Origin: Hirundichthys speculiger
Lineage: Eukaryota; Chordata; Actinopteri; Beloniformes; Exocoetidae
DNA: 64,000 nucleotides
Direction of reading: 5' to 3'
Assembly (NCBI GenBank): GCA_018398805.1
Contig: JAGFBZ010002567.1
Span: 1 to 64,000, forward strand
Below, one piece after another: positions 49,296-60,660 of this stretch (its first letter is position 1; every line of letters begins with the position of its first letter). The notes beneath the pieces were generated by a model. That model was not told the origin of the DNA. It ran no database searches and saw only the letters and a list, made by a program, of their open reading frames with translations. A program made the translations under genes and the position numbers.

Positions 49296-50760
49296 TACAC
49301 TGTAAAAAAAATTGTAATATAACAGAATTTTACTGTTTATTGTACAGATTTTTTTTCTGTATTTTTAAAATACCATTTAATTTACAAAAATAGACTGTGA
49401 TTTTACATGTCAAATATAAAATAACAGTAAATCACTGTAACTGTAAAAACACACAATATTTCTGTTCTTTTACAAAAAGCCCCATTAAAAATACATATAT
49501 TTATTGTTAAAATATGTTCACAAATATATCGAAATTTCACAAATATTTGTCTGTTATTTAAGGGAATAAACTGTAAAATTCAACTTTAAAACTCTAAAAA
49601 AAAAAGGAAAAAATCATTTAAAATGACTGAGGAATTAATAGTAAAAATGTGTAATTTTACTATAGTTTCTTTGTTAATTAACTAATATTTTCATTGAAAA
49701 TAACTACAATTACCCTAATTTCTAGATAGTAGCATTTATTAACATTATATTAATAAATTATTATTATATTTATTATGAAAGAACATCTAAAGAGACATAG
49801 GGAAAGGGGAAAGCTTGAGAGGGTGAATAATAAAGAGTTGGACTTGAACTTAGGGCTGCTGCCTCTGCTTATGAAGCATCAGCACTACCAAGTGAGCTGC
49901 AATTAAATTCTTTCAATAAAGCATTTCTCTGATAGATATGCTGCTAGTGATCTGGCAGGTCCTTTTGGGTCGTTTCCCAGCATCCTTTGCAGCCCTGGTT
50001 GTTTAGTTGCTTGTCTGTGTTTATTTGTTAGCTATTTGATTTAATGCTGCCATGTAAAGTCTGTTGCTGGTTTGACCCCCTGTTGATTCATACCCCTTAC
50101 ATGTAACATGTTAATTTGTGTCACCCTGAGTTAAGTCTGTCTCTGTTCGAATGAGTACCCGTGAGTTTGTTTCATAAAGTGAGTAATACAAAACTTGTGC
50201 TGTGCAAAACAGGAAGTTGACAAATTACTCCTTTTGCTTTTGCCCATGGCTCTGTCAGGTGTTGCAGAACAGGCTCCACTACAATGCAAAGGCTACAGTC
50301 CTTAAAATTGTAGCAATATTAAACCCAATATCTAGTTTTTCAACAAGTTTTTTTACATGTATTGAAAGATGAATCACATTTTTTTGTGTCATATACTGTT
50401 ATATTACATCAAACACAAATTATTATACAACTTCTTTACCTAAAATAATGTAATTGAAACCAATTAATAACAGCACATTTCTGTAAATTTAAGCATTATT
50501 ATTCGTAATACAGCATTTACTTACCATATTTCTAGGTAATTTAATTGTTTTAAAATGTGAAAATGTTTCTAATTAAATGTTAAAAACAACCTGAAAATAA
50601 GGCAAAATCTTGTTAAAATTATAACTACAAACTGTATTTTAATTATGGAAAAAACTGTATTTTTATGAGAAAGTAATTTTCTGTTATTTCACTGTATTTT
50701 TCTGGTGCCCAGCTGCCAGAAAATTACCGTTTTTTTACGATTTTTGTTTTTTACAGTGTA
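49296..50760. mobile_element. AT-rich DNA element with ACTGTAAAA ends
   Basis: It begins tacactgtaaaaaaa (49296) and ends ttttttacagtgta (50760), about 14-bp inverted repeats. The outer TA on each side may be the target dinucleotide. Both flanks are full of 'ctgtaaa', 'ttacag' and 'ctgtatttt' words, and the right side includes 'ggtgcccagctgccagaaaatta', typical of this fish MITE family. The middle (about 49790-50330) differs in composition and holds a tRNA-like block, probably a later insertion. There is no transposase. Confidence 0.75.
49835..49900 (-). repeat. tRNA-derived SINE head (Met-like) inside the AT-rich element
   Basis: On the minus strand, an A-box-like 'ctcacttggtagtgc' (plus 49881-49895), an anticodon-loop-like 'ttcataa' with CAT, and a B box 'agttcaagtcc' (plus 49840-49850) occur in the right order and spacing for a tRNA. 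The acceptor stem does not pair, so it is not a working tRNA gene. A SINE head is the best guess, but its body and tail are not clear. Confidence 0.5.
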
Positions 50761-50779
50761 TGTGGATTAATCACATCAA

Positions 50780-51120
50780 TGCATCCATTAACTTTCCCTT
50801 ATCCAAGTTCAGACTGGCCACCTCCTCAAGCTCCTCCAGCTGGCCACCTGAAAAATAAACACTCTCTGGGCTCTGCTGGGTCTACCTCAGGACCTTTTCT
50901 CAGTTGGGCTTGCCCACAACACCTTGCCAGCAGTCCTGGAGGCATTCTTATCCCCTAACAATCCTAACTAGCTCCTCTTGATGTGGAGGGGCAGCTGTAC
51001 TCCTCCAGGAAGACTGAACCTCTCACTCTATCTCTAACAGAGAGTTCAGCCACCCTGAAGAAATGAGGGAGCTCCTTTCAGATGCTTGTATTTATGATCT
51101 TATATTCACAATAAATTGTA
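50780..51120 (-). mobile_element. LINE 3' end, truncated
   Basis: The plus text 'catccattaactttccctta', 'gccacctcctcaagctcctcc', 'ctcctcttgatgtgg', 'actctatctctaac' and 'tcagatgcttgtatttatgatct' is the antisense of the C-terminal ORF and 3' end of the same LINE family as 35340-36900. The element lies on the minus strand and is cut off near 51120. Confidence 0.7.
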
Positions 51121-51129
51121 TTCACAAAA

Positions 51130-51500
51130 CTCCCCTCCTCGAATCACCTGATCATGGTGGCGAGGTTTGCATGTCCATATGATTTCAGGAGCTATGTTGT
51201 TCCTGGTAGGGTCTCCCAAGGCAAACTGGTCCTGGGGGGACAGGTCAGACTAAGGACGATTTCACAGACCTATACAGAAAAATAAGGAACTCAATGTCTC
51301 TTTCTCGAACAAGGGTTACCAGTTCCCTTCCCTGGAGCCAGGCCCTGGGGAAGGGGGTCATGGGTGAGTGTCTGACAGCCAGGCATTTATCCGTTTCAAA
51401 CCGCGCTCAGTCTGAATAAGCCACGTGAGTTTGTCCTCCTCCAGCCTCATCAATCACAGAAGGAGTCTGGGTTCATTGTGAGGAGTGGGCCTTGGTGTAC
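51130..51500 (+). mobile_element. LINE 5' region fragment
   Basis: On the plus strand 'gatttcaggagctatgttgt', 'tggtagggtctcccaaggc', 'caggtcagactaag' and 'ctggagccaggccctgg' match the region before the endonuclease ORF of a teleost LINE. It stands head-to-head with the minus-strand 3' fragment next to it and stops before any endonuclease coding DNA. Confidence 0.6.
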
Positions 51501-52109
51501 TGACCCTTGGTTTCCATAACTGACTCTTGCCAAACTTTTTATTAGTTTGGATATTATTAGAACCTTTTTTTAAAGACATACACATAACCATCGTTAATAT
51601 ATTTATCTTTAATACAATACAAAATCATTTTCAGGCCGGCATAAATGGATTTCATCCTCTGAGTTGCTTCACCAGGACTTATGCTGTAGCTGTCTGCAGT
51701 TTGTTTGTGGGTCTTCCTGCTTTTGATTGTCTCTTCAATAAGTGGCATGCAGTTGTTCCATACTACAGTATACTGTGCTATTCAAACACTAAGCCATGAC
51801 TTTATTCTGTGGCTGTCCAATCCATGTTTTAGTTTATTAGTTAATTCTTTTCATCCCTGAATGGATAAATAAAAAGAAAAAAATACTTGCTGAAGAAAAT
51901 GCATGCTTCCACTTGCTTATGAACACTGGGCAACAAACATAACGAATATCTGTAAGAAGTTATGGCTGCTGTGCTGTGTATGGAGAACTGGCATAATCTG
52001 TACTACAGACTAAAAGTAGAGCAAAAATACACTAAAAGAATGTGTTAATGTGCATGTGCATGTACATGGAGCTACTTTAGCCAGCACCAAGAATCTCTGT
52101 GTTTCTGTT
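51501..52109. other. No gene recognised
   Basis: The plus frame at 51527-51799 is hydrophobic by T-richness and has no domain. Confidence 0.4.
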
Positions 52110-52500
52110 TGCAGGGAGTGATGCAGAGACGCCAGTGTCTCGCCTTCTTCGCTGGGTTGTATTGAAGAGCTGTATGGCCCAGGGGACAAAAGAGTTTCAC
52201 AGTCAGGACAAGGACAACAGTCTGTTGCTGAACAAGCTCCTCTGCCTCAGGAATACCCCTGGTAGAGGATGTTGTCATAGACCACCACCAAGGCTGCTCT
52301 CCTGACCAGCCTGTCAGGTTTCATAGTGTCGCCCTTCTCGATGCTGCCTCATAGTAAACCACTGCACTGAAGAGAACGCTGGCTACTGACTAGTAAAACA
52401 TGAGCAGGAGTTTTCTGTTGACACTGAATGACCTCAGTCTTCTCGGGCCGTGCAGCTGGCTCTGCCTCTTACTGTAGAGAGTGTCAATATTAGCTGACTA
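52110..52500 (-). mobile_element. L2/Rex-like LINE fragment, 3' ORF
   Basis: On the minus strand, 'LRSFNV', then 'SVASVLFSAVVYYEA', then a 'RQRSLFSNRLLSL'-like block, then 'SFVPWAIQLFNTT'-like codons give the C-terminal ORF order of this LINE group. Frames change several times. It is of the same family as 1040-1480, in opposite orientation. Confidence 0.72.
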
Positions 52501-55348
52501 GTAGCAACCCCAGTGGCGTTGTTCGGGAGCAGCCCTTGATACTTGGAACACTGCAGTAAACTGCAACAATGCAGGATGAACCACCCACAGCTGTAAACTG
52601 CCAGTGGTTTGCCATTTCACAAAGTCCTCCCCTCCAAAATTGCAATGTCATCAGTATAGACTCCAAATTGTATGTGAAGTCTGAACTGTGTAGGCTGAGC
52701 GGGAGTGGTTGGCTGTAGTGGTGCACCACTGCACCCAACTTCTGTTGCAAAGGTTGCAAAGGTGCAGTCCCTCATCCTTTGGCTTTTAATTTGCAGCCAT
52801 AGTATGTTTTAGTTGAACTGGGAGCTGTGGGAAGCTTTCATATTCAAATACCACATGGGAATCAACTCTAAAACTGCTGAGTGTTAAATTTTGATAACCC
52901 AAAAAAGAAAAAAAAATCCTAAATCACTCTCCTGTTATAGATGTGATGACCCTCAAATTAATACTGAACATTCGCACTTTAAATCTGGATTTAACTTTCA
53001 ATTAAATATTTTTTACTTAACACATTCAAACATCTAACGATACTGACACACACGTGTCCACAGACCTACTGTTGAACACTTTCCTATTTGGTGACTTATG
53101 ATCACAAAAGCTGAAACAAAGGGCTTTTATTTGGCATCATAGAGTTTGGATAAAAACAAAAAGGAATGTTTTGGAAGAGTAAGATTGATTTGTTGGAGCC
53201 TTATCAAGACAACCATTCAGTCACAGTGAAAACTCAAAGTAAAGGTTTGAAAAGCCAAGTTTCCAGTGTTTTGGTAGACAGACAGGAACATGTTGTTCCC
53301 TTTGTTCTATACTGGGGTACAGAGATGTGGATTACTTGGAAAGCAAGAGAGACGAAGGAGAAAGTAACTGTATCCTCTGTGGGGCATCGCTGGGCAGCAA
53401 GTCTGCTTCAGTTTACAGGAATGAGCACAACCCTGCTTCACTGGGGATTTGTTTGCTTGCAGGAACATTAAGAGTTTATTCACTTATTAAATATCATCTT
53501 AGCTTTACCTCAAGTATGATTGTTGGAATGGATTCAAAACAGGCCACCTACCCTGTATTTGCTAAGAAGCATTTAAAGTTAAAAAGAGGAGGCATTATGC
53601 AACAATGTGAACTTGTGTACAACTTTTCCTTGCTGCCTCCTTTGCTCACTCTGCACATGGTTCAGCAGACTTATGTACTCAGCTGGACTCAGCTTTCCTG
53701 GCTCTCTTTTTCTCAGCCCAGTTTACAACCTGGTCTCTGGCAGCCTCTTCTAACAAGCATCCCTCAATGTGCCAATGAGTTGTTGTTGTTTTTTTTTTTT
53801 CTTTTTACATTTTGTGTCTCACTTCCTTCTTGATCAGAAGATTTGTCTGCTCCTCTGGTCATTTGTCTGTTTGATCCATATTTAAAAGCCATATGGTAAA
53901 GAGGTTTTTTTTTTTTCCCGTCTATATAATTTTAAACAGGAAGTAAATGTGTTTGGTTTTGCACCATGATTTGTATCTGAGGGTCAAATAAAAATCTTTA
54001 AAGAGTTTTTAAAGAGTCTGCTGGCCACATCACTAAAAACCATCAGCTGACAACAAAAGAGCTCAAACCAAAACTTTTTTTTTTCTCTCCATCTTCCTGA
54101 AGGAAAAGACTTACAGTTTGGCTTGCAAAAATTAGCTCATTTCAGGATAACCTTAATAGCTACCCAATTCACATGAAAGCAGGTGTAATAGCTACTTGGG
54201 GTTAGTTGGGGTTGGCATATCCAAGTGGATTTTTTTTGTTTGTTTGTTTTTGTTTTTTTGGGGGGGGGGGCTTCAAATATGAATGTCACTGGCTGCAATG
54301 ATGATGTCACATCAGCAATCAGCAAGCTGAGTTCTCTTTCAACGCAAAACTCTACAAATTAGTCAACTGATGGATAAAACAGTAAATCTCTCTCTCTATC
54401 CCCCCCTCCCCAAGAGCTGCAGGTCTGTGTGGGGCAGGGGGCTGAGCGAACAACACAGAAAGAGTTGCTGCAGTGGACAAGATTAGGCATGTTCTCCCAC
54501 CGGCCAGGTGACTCTGCCTGCAGGGTTGATCGGGTTCATGTGTGCTTTAAAACAAGTGGTTTAAAGATTTTGCATCTTCTAAAAGGTTGCAGGTAAATGT
54601 CAAGCTATTCAGAGCGCAGGTAAGAAAATAAAGCAATGTTCTCGTTGTCCACATGTTACTCTGTGTGGAGTTTGGCTGCGACCTCCACGGAGGGTTAGAA
54701 ATCAGCCTGTTAGAGATGAGGAGTCTGACAGCAGAGAGGCAGAAAGTGGCTCAACTGGCCGAATTACAAATTTATCACTTGGCTTGGGGCACAAGTTACT
54801 TGGCTAACCCTGTTGCCATGCTTAGCAGCCTGGATAGCCACTACCTTCTGAAGTCAGGCCACCAATTTCCTCCAGATAAAGCCGGATGGTGTATTCCTCA
54901 GATTGCAGAACGGCGCTTTATGAAAGCACACGCTGTTAGAGGGAATATTGTGTGGAATGAAGGTGAAATGAAGGTTTTTACTGTATACCTCAGACCCCCA
55001 TTTGGTCTGGAGTGGTCACACTTACACAGGGTGTCTTTAAAAAAGTAAAGTTTTGTTAAAGAATCATCATTGGTAAAGATAGTTTAGCATAAAATAAAAA
55101 CATGTTTCCAGAAAATAGGTGTGCCCATGATTTTACATAATTTCAAAAAATAAAAATCCCAACACTTTCATGCAATAATTCCAACAAGTCCTATTGCGCT
55201 ACTTTGCAGTTGCTACCGAAAGAAAATACGCAAGACAATCTGCAGAACTAGATCTTATTTCATTTTACCAAATAGCATTAACTCAGTAGATGGTATTTCA
55301 GCTTTAACAGTCTCATTTTTAGAGAGCCATGCAGTCACCTTTCCGTGC
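52501..55348. other. No gene recognised; T/G-rich tract
   Basis: The longest plus frame (53327-53833, 168 codons) runs into a T-run coding for Phe and Leu, has no domain and no splice support. The plus frame at 54653-55048 (131 codons) partly overlaps the weak repeat shared with 23.2 kb. A T/TTTG/G11 tract lies at 54230-54270. Confidence 0.4.
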
Positions 55349-55442
55349 TTAAATCATTTTGTGATTAGATCCAGCCAACAGGTTGGCCCAGTGTTCGCAG
55401 AGCTGGCCGGTGAAGGAGAACAGGATGTAGGTAAGTTCTGCT
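55349..55442 (-). CDS. Exon-like patch, unrecognised (weak candidate)
   Basis: On the minus strand, cctctttctcatcag (ending at 55443) is a good acceptor. It is followed by an open frame of about 30 codons to TAA at 55349, beginning 'AELTYILFSFTGQLCEHWAN' and ending in a SNHKMI-like tail. The plus strand of the same DNA has a good donor (gtaagt, 55431) after an open stretch 'VGPVFAELAGEGEQDV'. Only one strand can be right, and both may be chance. No family is recognised. Confidence 0.18.
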
Positions 55443-58400
55443 CTGATGAGAAAGAGGATGTCTGGCTCACATTAGACTGTGTTTCAGTTCGCTGCAGATG
55501 ATCACATCAAAGTGGCTTTGCATTAGCCAGAGCAATAAAAATCCCTCTTCAGTGAGTTTTCTGGTTTAAATATGTTTATATTAGGATGTTGAGCTTTTCT
55601 AGGTTAATGCTGAGGCAACACTTAGGATAGCATGAACTATTATGTTGCATCTCAGACTTTATTCCAAAGGAAGAACTTTATGTCTGATGACGTTCCAGGA
55701 ACTGCAGCTAAAGGCTGATTTTCTTTGTGTGCTGGAAGGGTGCTGTGGGAGGTTAAGCATTTCTGCCCTTTACATGTGGTTAATTCTCCAGTAAATGTAT
55801 CATTTCAGAAAGGATTACTCTTTGTTTCTTTGCTGTCTTTTCAATCAAGGAAGCTCAAATGCATCAACTAATCTATATCTGAAAGTAATTCACTGTATTC
55901 CATTGTTGTGGACTTACATGACATTAGATCACTAAAGTTATTTTAACTCACTCATCGCTTCAACAAAGACTAAAACTCCCTGACACATGATCAAAGGGGC
56001 TGTTCATCTTAAGATCCTTTTTTCTTAGTCTTTCAGACATCAAAGCCCTCAAACATCTTACACTTTTCTGCTTAACAAAGAAAAAAGAAAAGAAAAAAAA
56101 AGAAAAGCACTGGCCGTGTGGCTGCTCCCAGCAGCAGCCGACAGAACGGTGAAAGCTGGCGGCAAACAAGCTCACAGCTGATAAAACCTCGGCTAGACTG
56201 TCAGGCTATACGCCTGCAACCTGCTCGTAGCTTGCTTTCTTTCTTTCTTTCTCTACATTTTGTAAAGGTGACAACATAGTGAGTCAGCTCGGGCTTTCCA
56301 GTTTCTCCTCTGATCTCTCTGAAAGTCACCTCACCATGCCTTTCCAGACATCTGCTGAAGACACACACACACACACACAGTCTGTGAAATACCAAATTTC
56401 GCACAGGCATTTAACATCTCACCTTGCCTCTTCTCTTGAACCCTCAGTGTTTTCCCCGAAACAGGACCTGCTAACCCATCTGAAATGTTAAGACCAATGG
56501 AATCCCCCCCACCCCACCCCATCAGTCTCGGTTGAAGGATTAGTGTGCCTCCTGGACAGCCTCATGTCTCAGAGGAGTGTGAGGCTGATCTTTCACCTTT
56601 TCTCTCCTCTGTCTCAGTTTCCGCCGGGACGCTCAAGGTCTAGAGTGGACAGGTTAAGTGTACTGTTACCTGGGTGCGAGAGTGTGCCAGTGTAGAATCT
56701 CATCTCACACCCCCGAGCTGAACCCAATCCGAGAAATACTAAGTGTTTCATAGGCACGGCAGAGAAAACTAAACATTCCATACCTGAACATGCAACTTTT
56801 GCAGGGGTGGTGTTGATGCATCAGGGCATATCTACATGTGAGCCAAAGTATATTAAATTAGAAACTGACTTGTTTCATCATACAGTTCATATTTCCCATA
56901 TCATAAATAAATGCTATTTATATTTTTATGAATGCTTTGATTATATACTGGCACTTGCACGTAAAGATGTTCTTGCCTTTTACTGCTAGGGTTGCAAAGG
57001 GGTGTAGTCTCATAGTCTCTCAGGCTTTTCGAAGCCCGTGGTTTCAGTCAGTCCTTTCAAATATCAGTGCACCCACCACGCTCACAATAATTTACAACTG
57101 ATGCAACAGAAATGAATAGATACAGGCTAGATGAATAGATAACCACTCCTGGATCCTAAATGAGCATGCAAAATCAAGCTGTAATACAGTATAACATAGC
57201 AGAATACAGTTTCAAGCTGCTTTCATGCAAGAATGTAATCCTTTTCCCTTGAAATTTGCAGTTAATACATCAAGACAGAACCTTTTTGAAAGTTTCCCTC
57301 AACGTTTTCCGAGACACGTGGGCTGTGGTGTCCTCAGGTTCCTATTGCAGACCAGCAGACCTACTCTGTCCTCCTGTCCTCCACAGTGTGTTCTCCCAAA
57401 CTAAACATGCCAATTATGAACTACCAAGTACTTAAGTCCAGTTTTGGCCTACGTGGTACTGAGAAACAAGCCTGGTGCAGAATCCACAGAGCATACAGGG
57501 GACTGTGGCCTCATTCGCCCTCCAGTAAGTACTGTGCTGTGTGCATGTGACTGAGGAATGCAGGGAGCACACATTCGATTTGATTTAAATCTGATTGTTT
57601 TAACAACTTTTACTTTGAAAGACACCCCCACCCCCCGACCCCAGTTTGTTCTGATTAAATCTCCTATATTCCTGTTAATTTCTATGGAAATTTTCCAACT
57701 TTTAAAATTCACAGAATCTTTCAATTGTGACATATAGTGTCAGAATGACCTTCATTTTTACAATACCGACACTTTACACAAGGTCTGTTTGCATGGTACA
57801 TATCAAATATAGTTCTGTATTGACTTTAGAGCAGGGTTTTAAATATGCACTGCAGGATTTGCACCAAAGTGCAGACTTTGCACTAAACAAATACACACCT
57901 GTCTTTGCTAATACAGTCTTTGGTAAAGAAATTTTTTGCAACTGTAAACCTGCTGGCCTCTTACTGTAGCTTCGTATATATGCATGTGTGTGTTTGTGTG
58001 TGTTAGGTGCAGTCTGCCTCAATTATGATACTTACAAGCTTGCAAAAAAATCATGATAAACCAAAGTGTATAAATAAACAGCTATCAGTTGAACTGATTC
58101 CAAGGTGTTAGATTTTTATTTTCACACAGGCATGAGGCATACATGCCTTTCAGAGCATGCAACCAAATATTTTGAGCTTAAGCTCCCTTTAGCATGTAAG
58201 TCATCAAAAAATTATCTATTCATTTATTGAGTCAAATTTCCTGCATGACAAAGATAAATCCTAACACAAGTTCACACACTACCTAATCTACTGTCAAATT
58301 TGTAGCTTTCACAAAAACCAAAACTTGTTAATGATAGCATTTTCCTCGCTCTGTTCCCCACAAAGATCCAGCTCACATGATGCCATGTCACGAGAATGAA

Positions 58401-59349
58401 GTTTGACATCCAGTGTGGATGAAATTCAAGCTTCATCTGAAGGACCAACGTCAGGAAGTTGCAGATGAGAAAGGAGTTGAATAGTTTAAACAAATACCTC
58501 GGCTATTCATGAGTCACTGTTCAAACTCTGTCACCTGCACCTTGCCCTACGCAGCCATCTTTCACTTTAGAAGCATTGATTACGTTTTGAAGACGTGGAC
58601 AAACGTACCTGTTACCCGTTTTCTGTTAAGACTTTGTAAACAGCCATAGTCTTATAGCGCTCATAAATGACATCATCAGAGGGTTAGCTAGCTCTGTCCT
58701 GCTGCTGTAAAAACAAGCTGGAGGTGGATTCATGGCTGAGCAGGCATGTCCTTCCAGCTCCTTTTATTCATTCAGTTACTGCAAATATAAGGATGCGGTT
58801 AAATAAGGGCTTTAGGAACTGCAGACAGGAAGGCTGATGATGTGTCTGCAGTAAACGAGAGGGTTCGGCAGGTAGATGCAGGTACAGAGGCAGATAGCAA
58901 GGTCGATGGATCGTTATCAGCCATGCGCTAACGTGTGTTGTTGCAATTGCAAACAGCCAAGACAGGACAGGAAAAGGACTAAGATATTCCTGAAAGCAAA
59001 GTGGACTTATGTGTTTACACACGTTCAAGACTCTGCATCCGTGTGTGCAAGTGTGTGTGTGTGTGTACATGAACAACAGCAGGAGCATGTCCTTTATTTG
59101 ACAGGGATAGGTGTGTGTGTTGCTGTGTATGCATCCATCATTTTTCACGGTTAAATTTTGGTACAAACAGTGGAACAACTGGTAAACAGGGGTGGTTAAT
59201 GGGAGTTTTACTGGTGCTTTATGGGAGTGCAATACGCTATTGGAAATATAAAAAGAAGATTACAATAAACAACTGATGAGGAAGGAATGCAGAAATTCAC
59301 ATCGAAGAACACTGCATGGAAATATAGAAAGGATTTCAATACGTGAAAC
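55443..59349. other. No gene recognised; simple repeats
   Basis: Holds a TTTC run at 56236-56254, a CA run at 56361-56379 and a TG run at 59051-59066. The minus frame at 58768-59232 (154 codons) is Cys/His/Thr rich because of CA/TG runs and has no domain. Confidence 0.4.
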
Positions 59350-59524
59350 CAGGGGCGCCGCTAGGGATTTTGGGCCCCATGAAAAGAATCTTTACCGGGC
59401 CCCCCAACACAGCGGCGAAATTTGTTGATGCTATTTTTGATCATCATTAGGGGCCTCTCTGGGCCCCCCTCAATCATGGGCTCCTATAATCCGTATCCTT
59501 TACCCCCCCTTTTCGGCGCCCCTG
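59350..59524. mobile_element. hAT-type MITE, 175 bp, with perfect 8-bp target duplication
   Basis: Ends are caggggcgccg (59350-59360) and its exact inverse cggcgcccctg (59514-59524). Target copies cgtgaaac (59342-59349) and cgtgaaac (59525-59532) are identical. The interior is rich in 'gggccc' words. The perfect duplication and intact ends suggest it is among the younger insertions here. No coding sequence. Confidence 0.95.
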
Positions 59525-59532
59525 CGTGAAAC

Positions 59533-59639
59533 AGAGACTAAATGTAAAAGACGTTTGTCAAAAATATATTTGACCTTTTCACATTTATACTCTGGGAAAA
59601 TCCGTCTCTTCATCTTTGGTTTAGTCAGAAGAGTCAAAT
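59533..59639. other. No feature recognised
   Basis: Short unique stretch between the MITE and the A-rich repeat. Confidence 0.4.
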
Positions 59640-60120
59640 GTTTAAGGGCTGCAGGGGAAGAGCGCAAATGCAGGAATAATCAAATCAAGGAGCAAGAATA
59701 ATCAAAGTCCTTCAGTAATAACTAAAGGCACTTCACAGATAATCAAAACTAAAAAGACAGCGATCAAATTACACTCAAACGCAAAGGAAGCTATTCAGGG
59801 AGCAGAACTAACAAACCAGCCAGGGAGAGAATTGAGAAGACATTACACAGAGTAGACTGATAAACACTCAAAAGTTCATGAGACACAAGTGTAAATAATT
59901 ACAGCAGGAACGAACAGAGGAAGTCATAGAGAGGGGACAATTCTTTCAAAATAAAACAGGAAATACAGTTAAACATAAAACAGGAGTCCAAACCACAAAA
60001 GAGCACAAGCAGGAACAAGGTTAAAACTTAAACAGGAAAGCTGAACAACACTTGGTTCTGCCCACAATCAAATCAAGACTTTGACAAAATGCAACAACAT
60101 TGCCACGATAATATGAGGCT
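59640..60120. repeat. Purine-rich, A-rich dispersed sequence
   Basis: Same style as 8106-8483, with 'aaacagga', 'caatcaaatcaag' and 'gagacacaag' words and no ORF. Probably an old retroelement remnant. Confidence 0.35.
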
Positions 60121-60139
60121 CCGTAGAGGCATGAATACC

Positions 60140-60315
60140 CCTCATTTTCTACACCCACTTCGTCCTGTCTGTGGTTGAATGGGGGCTGGAGCCTACTCCA
60201 GTGTAATTTGGGTACATTCTGGACAGCTCACCAGTCCATCACAAGTCCACAAAGAGACAACCATGCACATACATATTTACACCTATGATCCGTTTAGAAT
60301 CGCCAATTAATATCC
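60140..60315 (+). repeat. Common teleost dispersed repeat, left half
   Basis: Carries the 'ggacagctcaccagtccatc' core and 'gaatcgccaattaa', as in 39597-39910. Interrupted at 60316 and resumed at 60547. Confidence 0.8.
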
Positions 60316-60546
60316 TTTTTTTTTTTTTTTTTTTTTTTTTTGTGGGGATTGTTATAGAAAAGATTTTTAATTGGACATGATTTACCCTTTGAATTCAAAC
60401 TCAGTTGTAATCCTTCGGATTTGAAATTGTCTACAGCAATTTGGAATATAATTAGGCAGAAATTGGACTGCACTGAACTAGCTTCCTCTGTAAAGTGCCT
60501 TGTGAATATGTGCTGTGCAAATAAACTTAATTCAGTTGAATTGAAA
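60316..60546 (+). mobile_element. Inserted LINE/SINE 3' tail
   Basis: A T26 run (60316-60341) opens the insert. It ends 'aaagtgccttgtgaatatg' then 'gtgcaaataaac' and 'ttcagttgaattgaa', the ending style of L2-group LINEs and their SINE partners. It splits the surrounding dispersed repeat. No clean target duplication was found. Confidence 0.6.
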
Positions 60547-60660
60547 CCAGACTATTCAGAAAGATTCGACCCAGGCATGGGAGGAACATCCAAACTCCCC
60601 ACAGGAAGGTCTCAGCCGGGTTTCAGACCATGAGCTGTCTTGCCTGGACCACCGTGCAGC
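60547..60660 (+). repeat. Common teleost dispersed repeat, right half
   Basis: Continues with 'gggaggaacatccaaactcc', 'acaggaagg' and 'ccaccgtgcagcccg', the expected close of the repeat. About 50-60 bp of the usual middle are missing at the insertion. Confidence 0.7.

Noticed and set aside
49835..49900. A functional tRNA-Met gene
   Set aside because: Box-like sequences are present but the acceptor stem does not pair and the stems are imperfect; better read as a SINE head.
53327..53833. 168-codon plus-strand open frame, the longest in the window
   Set aside because: No domain is recognised, and the C-terminus is a Phe/Leu run coded by a T-tract. No acceptor, donor or start context supports it, and an overlapping frame shares the DNA.
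58768..59232. 154-codon minus-strand open frame
   Set aside because: His/Thr/Cys runs are made by a TG/CA microsatellite; no family is recognised.
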